The notes below the pieces were generated by a model, which worked only from the letters and a program-made list of their open reading frames with translations, was not told the origin of the DNA and made no database searches. A stretch of 64,000 nt of DNA from UBA4246 sp045113695 (GTDB lineage: Bacteria; Bacillota; Clostridia; Christensenellales; Aristaeellaceae), in NCBI GenBank assembly GCA_045113695.1, contig JBGUJG010000050.1:29777-93776 (forward strand). Direction: 5' to 3'. Both the position numbers and the translations under genes were made by a program. Numbering within the stretch: the first letter of the stretch is position 1; every line of letters starts with the position of its first letter. Positions 43,094 through 50,407 of this stretch are shown here, piece after piece.

Positions 43094-44353
43094 ATGAAGA
43101 TCACGGAATACGCTGCTTTGTCCCTGGGTGGGGCCGACTGGTCCAAAGCCTTCTCACAGGCCATGGTCGACCTTCGCGCGCAGGGCGGCGGGATGCTGAC
43201 CGTTCCCGCCGGCGTTTACCCGACCGGCCCCATCGAGCTGTTCAGCCATATCACCCTGGAGGTTCAGGCCGGAGCGGAGCTCCGCTTCCATCAGGATGCG
43301 GATGCTTTCCCCCTGGTGGACCTGGAATTTGAAGGCATTCCGGGCCCGGCGTACAAGCCCTGCCTGTACGCAAAGGACGCAGAGGATATTGCCGTCACAG
43401 GCACCGGCACCCTGAACGGCCAGGGGGAATTCTGGTGGCAGCTGCTGAGGGAAAAGAAGCTTGCCCATCCGCGGCCATACCTGGTCTGCTTTGACGGCTG
43501 CACGGACGTGCTGCTGGAGAACGTGAAGCTGACCCGCTCCCCCTGCTGGACCGTGCACCCGCTCCGCTGCGAAAACATGGTGATCCGGGGGCTGAGGATC
43601 AAGAACCCGGCCGATTCGCCCAACACTGACGGGATCGATCCGGACGGCTGCCGGAACGTGCGGATTTCGGACTGCACGATCGACGTGGGCGACGACTGCA
43701 TCGCCATCAAGTCCGGCACGGAGGACACGGTCGGCGCCAGGCCCTCCGAGAACATCATCATCACCAACTGCCACTTCCTGCACGGGCACGGCGGGATCGT
43801 GCTGGGCAGCGAAATGTCCGGCGGCGTCCGCAACGTCCTGGTTTCCTCCTGCGTGTTCATGGAGACAGACCGCGGGGTGCGGCTCAAGACCCGCCGCGGA
43901 CGCGGAGGAGAGGTGGCCGGCATCCAGCTGGACAATCTGCTGATGGAAAAGGTCATGTGCCCGTTCGTCTTCAACATGTATTATTTCTGCGGCAAGGGCG
44001 GAAAGCTGCCCGAAGTGCAGGACCGGAATGCAAGGCCCGTGGACGCGGGCACCCCCGCTCTCCGGGATGTCCGGATCTCCAACGTGACCGCCAGGAAGTG
44101 CGGGGCCTGCGCAGGCTTTTTCTTCGGCCTGCCCGAGCGTCCGGTGGAAGGCGTGACATTGTCCAACGTACTGGTCGAGATGGATGAGGAAGCGGCCCCC
44201 GGCCTGCCGGCGATGATGACCGGCTGCCCCGAAATGAAGGGCGCAGGCTTCTACCTGCGGAACGCCCGGAGAGTGGACCTGGGCGGCGTCCGGGCGGTGG
44301 GCGTGAACGGTCCGCTGGTCGACGCGGACGATTCCGTTCAGATGGAAAACTGA
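43094..44353 (+). CDS. Glycoside hydrolase family 28 protein (polygalacturonase-like)
   Basis: Right-handed beta-helix enzyme acting on galacturonic-acid-containing chains. GH28 motifs NTDGIDPDG near 177, GDDCIAIKSG near 199 (catalytic Asp pair), GHGGIVLGSE near 232 and RLKTRRGRGG near 264. 419 residues and no signal peptide, so it works on imported oligomers, probably as an exo-enzyme. ATG 43094 follows AGGAGGAAA. With the GH43 gene at 22 kb it suggests pectin-side-chain use. Confidence 0.9.
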   Translation: MKITEYAALSLGGADWSKAFSQAMVDLRAQGGGMLTVPAGVYPTGPIELFSHITLEVQAGAELRFHQDADAFPLVDLEFEGIPGPAYKPCLYAKDAEDIAVTGTGTLNGQGEFWWQLLREKKLAHPRPYLVCFDGCTDVLLENVKLTRSPCWTVHPLRCENMVIRGLRIKNPADSPNTDGIDPDGCRNVRISDCTIDVGDDCIAIKSGTEDTVGARPSENIIITNCHFLHGHGGIVLGSEMSGGVRNVLVSSCVFMETDRGVRLKTRRGRGGEVAGIQLDNLLMEKVMCPFVFNMYYFCGKGGKLPEVQDRNARPVDAGTPALRDVRISNVTARKCGACAGFFFGLPERPVEGVTLSNVLVEMDEEAAPGLPAMMTGCPEMKGAGFYLRNARRVDLGGVRAVGVNGPLVDADDSVQMEN

Positions 44354-44387
44354 TGACAGATCACGCGGCCCGGAAGGAGGGCGGCCG

Positions 44388-45482
44388 ATGAAGCAGATGC
44401 TTGTGGAGCACGGGCCTGAACTGACCGAACTGGCCCTCCTTACCGGGCACGAGCTGACCGATTACCGGGCCTGTCCGGCAAAGGGTCTTCTGACGGAACA
44501 GGTATACCTGGCCCGGGTCGACCGGATCGCCAAAGGAATGGGCGCGGCTTTCGTCCGCCTGCAGGACGGCCGGACGGGTTTTCTGCCGTTTTCCGAAGCG
44601 AAAAGCCCGCTGACCGGGGGACAGGCCCTGACCGTGCAGGTCAGGAAACCGCCCACAGGAGAAAAAGCGGCCTACCTGACGGAAGACATTTCCCTGGCCG
44701 GCCGTTATGCCATTCTGCTGCCCCGGTCTCAAAAGACTGCGGTCTCTTCCCGTGTGACGGACGAGCAGACGAAGGCGGAGCTGGCCGCGCTTTCCCGCGC
44801 CCTCGCGCCTTCCGGCATGGGCCTGATCCTGCGAAGGGAAAGCGCCGGCATCCCCGAAGCGGCGGTCAGGGCGGAAATCGGCAGGCTGATGGCCGTCTGG
44901 GAGACGATCCAAAGGAAAGCGGACAGCGTATCCGCCCCCGCCCTCCTGTGGGAAGGCCGCTCCCCCCTGGAGCGAGCCCTGGACGACTGGGAAACGCCGG
45001 ATCAGGTGACGGCGGACCGGGAAATCACCGTGCCGGAGGGGATCGTGTTTTCCCTGAGCGAACGTCCGTTTGCCCTTTTTTCCGTCCGTGAGCAGCGGCG
45101 GAAGCTGCTTGAAAAGCGCGTCTGGCTGCCCGGCGGCGGCTTTCTCGTGATCGATCCCTGCGAAGCCATGACGGTGATCGACGTGAACACCGGAAAAGAT
45201 ACCGGCAAAGGAGCGGACAGGGAAGCCCTGTTCCTGCGGACGAACCTGGAGGCGGCGCAGATGATCGCCCGCCTGCTCCGGGTGCGGGGAATCGGTGGCA
45301 TCATTGTGATCGACTTTATCGATATGGCGGCGCAGGAGAACGCGGACAGGGTGCTGGAAGCCCTGCGGGCGCTGACCCTGCGCGACCCGGTCAAATGCGT
45401 CGTCCACGGCTTCACGGCCCTGGGTCTGGTCGAGATGACCCGGAAAAAGACAGAGATCCCCGCTGCCGGTGCCGGAAACTGA
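44388..45482 (+). CDS. rng: Short RNase E/G family endoribonuclease
   Basis: Single-strand endoribonuclease for rRNA and mRNA processing. N-terminal S1-like domain (GLLTEQVYLARVDRIAKGMGAAFV), then the DNase I-like catalytic core with metal Asp residues in MTVIDVNTGK and IIVIDFIDM. At 364 residues it is shorter than RNase G (about 490): the zinc-link CPxCxG and dimerisation domain are absent. GGAAGGAGG precedes ATG 44388. Confidence 0.88.
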   Translation: MKQMLVEHGPELTELALLTGHELTDYRACPAKGLLTEQVYLARVDRIAKGMGAAFVRLQDGRTGFLPFSEAKSPLTGGQALTVQVRKPPTGEKAAYLTEDISLAGRYAILLPRSQKTAVSSRVTDEQTKAELAALSRALAPSGMGLILRRESAGIPEAAVRAEIGRLMAVWETIQRKADSVSAPALLWEGRSPLERALDDWETPDQVTADREITVPEGIVFSLSERPFALFSVREQRRKLLEKRVWLPGGGFLVIDPCEAMTVIDVNTGKDTGKGADREALFLRTNLEAAQMIARLLRVRGIGGIIVIDFIDMAAQENADRVLEALRALTLRDPVKCVVHGFTALGLVEMTRKKTEIPAAGAGN

Positions 45483-45525
45483 AAAACCGTCTGCCGGTTC
45501 AAACATATTTCGGAAGGGAACCCCC

Positions 45526-46938
45526 ATGATTCGGAAAATCACTCAGGAAGAGCTTTCCCGGCAGCATGCGTTTGCGGAGGCATTCTCCTCGCTGCCGGAA
45601 AGGCCCCGGACATACCATATTATCACCTACGGCTGCCAGATGAACGCCCATGATTCGGAAAAGCTGGCGGGCATGCTGGAAAGCATGGGCCTGACCGCCG
45701 CGCCCACCCGGGAAGAGGCGGATTTTGTGCTGCACAATACCTGCTGCATCCGCGACAACGCAGAGCGCAAGGCCCTGGGCAACGTGACCTGGCTCAAGGA
45801 GATCAAGAAGGTCCGGCCGTCTCTGCTGATCGGCGTCTGCGGCTGCATGGTGCAGGAAGCGGGCATGGCGGAAAAGATCCTCCGCCAGTATCCCTTCATC
45901 GACCTGGCCTTCGGGACCGGCAACCTCCACTGCCTGCCGGAGCTGCTGTACAAAGCGGCCGAAAGGAAGGGACGCGTCGTCGACGTGCCGGAAGAGCAGT
46001 CCACCCTGGCCGAGGGCCTGCCGATCCGCCGGGAAAGCCCGTGGCAGGCCTATGTGACGATCATGTACGGGTGCAACAATTTCTGCACGTACTGCATCGT
46101 CCCCTACGTGCGCGGACGGGAAAGGTCCCGCGAGGCCGCCGACATCCTCCGCGACGCGGAGGAGCTGGTAAAAAGCGGGACAAAGGAGATCATGCTGCTG
46201 GGCCAGAACGTCAACTCCTACGGCAGGGAGCTGGAAGGTTCCTGGACGTTTGCCCGCCTGCTGCGCGAGGTCGCCCAAACCGGCATTCCCCGCATCCGCT
46301 TCATGACCTCCCATCCCAAGGACCTGACTGACGAGCTGATCGAAACCATCGCGCAGACCCCGTCCGTCCAGCGGCATTTCCACCTGCCCGCCCAGTCGGG
46401 CAATGACAGGATCCTTCAGGCCATGAACCGCCGCTATACCAGGGATCAGTACCTGGACCGGGTGCGCGCCCTGCGCGCCGCCGTGCCGGATATCGGCCTG
46501 ACCACCGACCTGATCGTCGGCTTCCCCGGGGAAACGGAAGCGGAGTTTGAGGATACCCTGGAGCTGGTCGAAACGGTCGGCTATGATAGCGCTTTTACCT
46601 TCATCTACAGCCCCCGGGTGGGGACGCCGGCCGCAGCCCTGCCGGACCAGGTGCCGGCGGAGGTTTCCACCGACCGCATCGAGCGGCTGATCAAAGCTCA
46701 GGACCGGCATACGGAAGCCTGCCTGCGCTCCCTGACCGGGAGCGTTCAGGAGGTCCTGGTCACGGACCGCTCCCGCCGGGACGAAACCATGATGACCGGC
46801 AAGTGCGGCAGGAACATCAATATCAATTTCAAAGGGACGGAGGAAGACCTGGGCAGGATCCTTCCCGTCCGCGTGATTTCAGCAGGCAGGACGACCCTGC
46901 GCGGAGAAAAGATTCCGGAGGCATCAGATCATGAATGA
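45526..46938 (+). CDS. miaB: tRNA-2-methylthio-N6-isopentenyladenosine synthase
   Basis: Radical SAM methylthiotransferase working on A37 after MiaA. N-terminal UPF0004 domain with three cluster Cys (YGCQMN, NTCC, GCM), the radical SAM C-x3-C-x2-C in YGCNNFCTYCIVPY near 180, and a C-terminal TRAM domain. 470 residues. ATG 45526 follows GGAAGGGAA; a longer frame overlaps rng and was rejected. miaA lies 5.4 kb further on in the same direction. Confidence 0.96.
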   Translation: MIRKITQEELSRQHAFAEAFSSLPERPRTYHIITYGCQMNAHDSEKLAGMLESMGLTAAPTREEADFVLHNTCCIRDNAERKALGNVTWLKEIKKVRPSLLIGVCGCMVQEAGMAEKILRQYPFIDLAFGTGNLHCLPELLYKAAERKGRVVDVPEEQSTLAEGLPIRRESPWQAYVTIMYGCNNFCTYCIVPYVRGRERSREAADILRDAEELVKSGTKEIMLLGQNVNSYGRELEGSWTFARLLREVAQTGIPRIRFMTSHPKDLTDELIETIAQTPSVQRHFHLPAQSGNDRILQAMNRRYTRDQYLDRVRALRAAVPDIGLTTDLIVGFPGETEAEFEDTLELVETVGYDSAFTFIYSPRVGTPAAALPDQVPAEVSTDRIERLIKAQDRHTEACLRSLTGSVQEVLVTDRSRRDETMMTGKCGRNININFKGTEEDLGRILPVRVISAGRTTLRGEKIPEASDHE

Positions 46939-47332
46939 GAAAGTCATGGAAAAAGCGAAAGAGCTGGCGCGGCTGATCCGCTTCAGCCCCGAATATATCT
47001 GCATGATGGCGGCGCAGGACGCCGCGGCGGGGGAGGAAGCCCTGGAATCCATTTCCCGCGAATACGACGAAAAACGACGGGCCGTCGAGGACATGACCCT
47101 GCAGGACGAACCGGACTATGAGCAGATCATGGCCGCGTCCCGGGAGCTGGAGGAACTCAGGCAGCAGTATAACGCCCATCCCCTGGCCCAGGCGGTCAAC
47201 CAGTCCCGGAGGGATTTTAACGAGCTGATGAACGCCGTTAACCGGGAGCTCAAGGCCGTCCTCAACCCGAACGGCCCAGACGCCCCCCAGGGCTGCTCCG
47301 GCAGCTGCGCGGGCTGCTCGGGATGTTCATAA
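46931..47332 (+). CDS. YlbF/YmcA-family protein with Cys-rich tail
   Basis: 133-residue helical protein of the Com_YlbF family. In Bacillus the YlbF-YmcA-YaaT complex controls RNase Y-dependent mRNA maturation and carries Fe-S clusters. The body is two long helices (about 1-115). The last 15 residues are GCSGSCAGCSGCS with four Cys, able to hold a metal cluster. Start overlaps the miaB stop by eight bases. The link with MiaB, another Fe-S protein, is by operon only. Confidence 0.85.
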   Translation: MNEKVMEKAKELARLIRFSPEYICMMAAQDAAAGEEALESISREYDEKRRAVEDMTLQDEPDYEQIMAASRELEELRQQYNAHPLAQAVNQSRRDFNELMNAVNRELKAVLNPNGPDAPQGCSGSCAGCSGCS

Positions 47333-47355
47333 AAAAATTCGATAGGGGGACACAA

Positions 47356-47423
47356 CCAGGGCCTGCCGGCCCGTTATCGCTGAAAACAGCGCATTGTGCT
47401 GTTTTCCGGGCGCTCAGAACCCC
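47356..47423 (+). repeat. Palindromic repeat family 1, copy C
   Basis: CCAGGGCCTGCCGGCCCG head, core AAAACAGCGC/GTGCTGTTTT (one G-T pair) around ATT, tail CCGGGCGCTCAGAACCCC. Confidence 0.8.
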
Positions 47424-47456
47424 ATGTCTGAGACCCCTCGCCTTTTCTCGTCAATG

Positions 47457-47497
47457 CCTTCCCCTCTGGGGAAGGTGGCCCGCAGGGCCGGATGAGG
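47457..47497 (+). repeat. Double-hairpin repeat
   Basis: CCTTCCCC-TCT-GGGGAAGG then GGCCC-GCA-GGGCC and GGATGAGG. From memory, close variants of this double hairpin are scattered in many gut Bacillota genomes. Confidence 0.6.
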
Positions 47498-47501
47498 TTC
47501 C

Positions 47502-47570
47502 CCAGGGCCTGCCGGCCCGTTATTCGCTGCAATTGAGCCACTTGCTCAATTTCCGGGCGCTCAGAACCCC
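47502..47570 (+). repeat. Palindromic repeat family 1, copy D
   Basis: Same head and tail as copy C but a different core stem, AATTGAGC/GCTCAATT around CACTT. It runs directly into family 2 copy 2. Confidence 0.8.
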
Positions 47571-47694
47571 GGGCGGCAAAGGCGCAATGAAAGAATTTCT
47601 TGCTCCGCAGGAGTTGAGTTGTTTTCCTTCACCTGACGCTTATTCCTGCTCCGCAAAATTCCTCCTCCCGCCGTACATGCCGCCGGTGCGGATT
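47569..47694 (+). repeat. Dispersed repeat family 2, copy 2
   Basis: GGGCGGCAAAGGCGCAATGA through TTGCTCCGCAGGAGTT and CCTGCTCCGCAAAA to GGTGCGGATT, followed by a CAGGGGGA/TCCCCCTG hairpin at about 47701-47722. Together these repeats fill the 470-base gap before mutS; no gene is seen in it. Confidence 0.8.
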
Positions 47695-47803
47695 ACAATC
47701 AGGGGGAGGTTTCCCCCTGATCACCCTCTCAGGCAGAATCCTGTGTCTGTTCTGTGAATGAAAGTCATAAAATATGGCACAGTTACAGTGAAAGGACCTT
47801 TTC

Positions 47804-50398
47804 ATGGCGACACTCTCCCCGATGATGCAGCAGTACATGCGCATCAAAGAGAATCATCCTGAACCCCTGCTGTTTTTCAGGGTCGGGGATTTTTACGAGA
47901 CCTTTTTTGACGATGCCATCACCGCCAGCCGGGAGCTGGAGCTGACCCTGACGGGGAAGGACTGCGGCCTTTCCGAGCGCGCCCCGATGGCGGGCGTTCC
48001 CTATCACGCGGTGGACGTCTATGTGAACCGCCTGATCGAAAAGGGCTACAAGGTCGCGATCTGCGAGCAACTGGAGGACCCGAAGACGGCCAAGGGCCTG
48101 GTCGACCGGGACATCATCCGCATCATCACCCCCGGCACGATGACGGACTCCGCCTACATCGGCGAAAAAAAGAACAACTTTCTTCTGTCCGTCTGCCTGA
48201 GCGGGAAAAAGGCAGGCCTCAGCTGGTGCGACGTTTCCACCGGGGAGATGTTTGCCCGGATGATCCGCAGCGATGAAAAGGAGCTGACCGGCGCCCTGAC
48301 CGGAATCGCCCCCAGCGAGATCATCGCCAACGACCGGCCGGCGCTGGAAAAAGCCGCGAAAGTGACCTGTTCGTCCTGCCCGGCTTCTTTTTTCCGCCCG
48401 CAGGACGCCAAAGAGCAGCTGCTTGCCCATTTTGCCGTCCGCTCCCTGACCGCCCTGGGGCTGGACCAGTCCCACGCCGCGGCGGCCTGCGCGGCCGGCG
48501 CCCTGATGGCATACCTGAGCGATACGCAGAAAAACGCCCTGAACCATATCACGAAGCTGTCCGTCGTCTCCTCTGAGGACGCCATGCCCCTGGACCCGAT
48601 GACCCTGCGGAACCTGGAGCTGACGCAGACCATTCAGGGCCAGGGCGGAAAGGGCAGCCTGCTGGCCGTGCTGGACCGGACGGTCACCGCGATGGGCGGC
48701 CGCCTGCTGCGCGCCATGGTCGAACAGCCCCTGCTCAGCCGGAAGCGGATCGAAAAAAGGCTGGACGCGGTGGAAGCGTTCTATGCCCAGCCTGTCCTGT
48801 CCGAAGAACTCCGGCAGTGCCTGACCAGAGTCTATGACATGGAACGGCTGCTGTCCAAGGTCTCCTACGGGTCGCTGAACCCCAGGGACTGCCTGTCCCT
48901 GGGCCGGTCCCTGGAGCAGGTGCCCAGGGTGCTTTCCCTCCTGTCCTCCGTGGGCGGGGATGCGGTCAAACCGGTCATGGATTCGCTGGACCCACTGGAA
49001 GAGCTGACGGCCCTCCTCGCCGCAGCGATTTCCCCGGAAGCCCCGCTCTCCCCGCTGGACCCGGGCGTGATCCGGGAAGGGTACAGCCCGGAGCTGGACG
49101 ATCTGCGCAGCGCTTCCGTCCGGGGCAAGCAGTGGCTGCTGGACCTGGAGACCAAGGAGCGGGAGCAGACCGGCATCAAAAACCTCCGCATCCAGTACAA
49201 CCGGGTGTTCGGGTACTATATCGAGGTCACAAAGTCCAATTATGCCCTCGTGCCGGACCGCTATATCCGCCGCCAGACCCTGACGAACGCCGAGCGGTTC
49301 ACGACCCCGGAGCTCAAAGCGCTGGAAGAGAAGATCACCGGGGCGGACGAGGAAGCCCAGAAGCTGGAATACAGCCTGTTTGACGATGTCCGCGGGAAGA
49401 TCGCTGCCCATATGGAGCGCCTGCAGAAGACGGCCCACGGCTATAAAACGCTGGACGCCCTGCTGTCCCTTGCACTGGCCGCGCGGGAAAACGGCTATGT
49501 CCGCCCGGCGCTCAATGAGGAAGGCCGCCTGGACATCCTGGAGGGCCGCCACCCGGTTGTGGAAAAAACCCTGCGGGACGAGCTGTTTGTTCCCAACGAC
49601 ACGCACATGGACCGGGAGCAGCGGATGCAGATCATCACCGGGCCCAACATGGCGGGCAAGAGCACGTACATGCGCCAGGTGGCCCTGATCGTGCTGATGG
49701 CCCACATGGGGTCCTTCGTGCCGGCCTCCTCGGCGGATATCCCGCTGGTGGACGCCGTCTATACCCGCATCGGCGCGTCGGACAACCTGGCCGCCGGCCA
49801 GTCCACCTTCATGGTGGAGATGAGCGAGATGGCGTACATCCTGCGAAACGCGACCGGCCGCTCCCTGGTGATCCTGGACGAGATCGGCCGGGGCACCAGC
49901 ACGTTCGACGGCCTGTCGATCGCCTGGGCCGCGGTCGAATACCTGGCGGACACGAAAAAGTCCGGGCCGCTGACCCTGTTCGCGACCCATTACCACGAGC
50001 TGTCCGAGCTGGAAGGCCACCTGGAAGGCGTACGCAATTTCTGCGTGGCGGTCAAGGAGCACGGGGAAGACGTCATCTTCCTGCGTCGCATCACTCCGGG
50101 CGGGGCGGACAAGTCCTTCGGCATCTATGTGGCCCGCCTGGCCGGCGTGCCCAGGCCGGTCGTCGCCCGCGCGCAGGAGATCGAAGCCCGGCTCACCGTC
50201 CGGGACCTGACGCAGAACAGCATCGGCCAGAGCATCCTGTCCCCGCAGAAGGGCAGGAAAAACGAGCAGGTGTCCCTGATGGGCTTCGGCCAGACCGAGT
50301 TCATCAGCGAAATCCAGCAGCTGGACGTCCTCGCGATGACCCCGATGGATGCCCTCAACCAGCTGTATCTGCTCAAGGAAAAGGCCCTCAAACTGTAA
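47804..50398 (+). CDS. mutS: DNA mismatch repair protein MutS
   Basis: Recognises mismatches and recruits MutL. The mismatch-binding FYETF motif is near residue 30 (GDFYETFFDDA). Lever and clamp domains follow, then the ATPase with Walker A GPNMAGKSTYMRQ near 612 and Walker B VILDEIGRGTSTFDG near 690. 864 residues. GAAAGGACC precedes the ATG. The mutL gene follows after nine bases. Confidence 0.98.
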   Translation: MATLSPMMQQYMRIKENHPEPLLFFRVGDFYETFFDDAITASRELELTLTGKDCGLSERAPMAGVPYHAVDVYVNRLIEKGYKVAICEQLEDPKTAKGLVDRDIIRIITPGTMTDSAYIGEKKNNFLLSVCLSGKKAGLSWCDVSTGEMFARMIRSDEKELTGALTGIAPSEIIANDRPALEKAAKVTCSSCPASFFRPQDAKEQLLAHFAVRSLTALGLDQSHAAAACAAGALMAYLSDTQKNALNHITKLSVVSSEDAMPLDPMTLRNLELTQTIQGQGGKGSLLAVLDRTVTAMGGRLLRAMVEQPLLSRKRIEKRLDAVEAFYAQPVLSEELRQCLTRVYDMERLLSKVSYGSLNPRDCLSLGRSLEQVPRVLSLLSSVGGDAVKPVMDSLDPLEELTALLAAAISPEAPLSPLDPGVIREGYSPELDDLRSASVRGKQWLLDLETKEREQTGIKNLRIQYNRVFGYYIEVTKSNYALVPDRYIRRQTLTNAERFTTPELKALEEKITGADEEAQKLEYSLFDDVRGKIAAHMERLQKTAHGYKTLDALLSLALAARENGYVRPALNEEGRLDILEGRHPVVEKTLRDELFVPNDTHMDREQRMQIITGPNMAGKSTYMRQVALIVLMAHMGSFVPASSADIPLVDAVYTRIGASDNLAAGQSTFMVEMSEMAYILRNATGRSLVILDEIGRGTSTFDGLSIAWAAVEYLADTKKSGPLTLFATHYHELSELEGHLEGVRNFCVAVKEHGEDVIFLRRITPGGADKSFGIYVARLAGVPRPVVARAQEIEARLTVRDLTQNSIGQSILSPQKGRKNEQVSLMGFGQTEFISEIQQLDVLAMTPMDALNQLYLLKEKALKL

Positions 50399-50407
50399 GG
50401 AGTGTTC

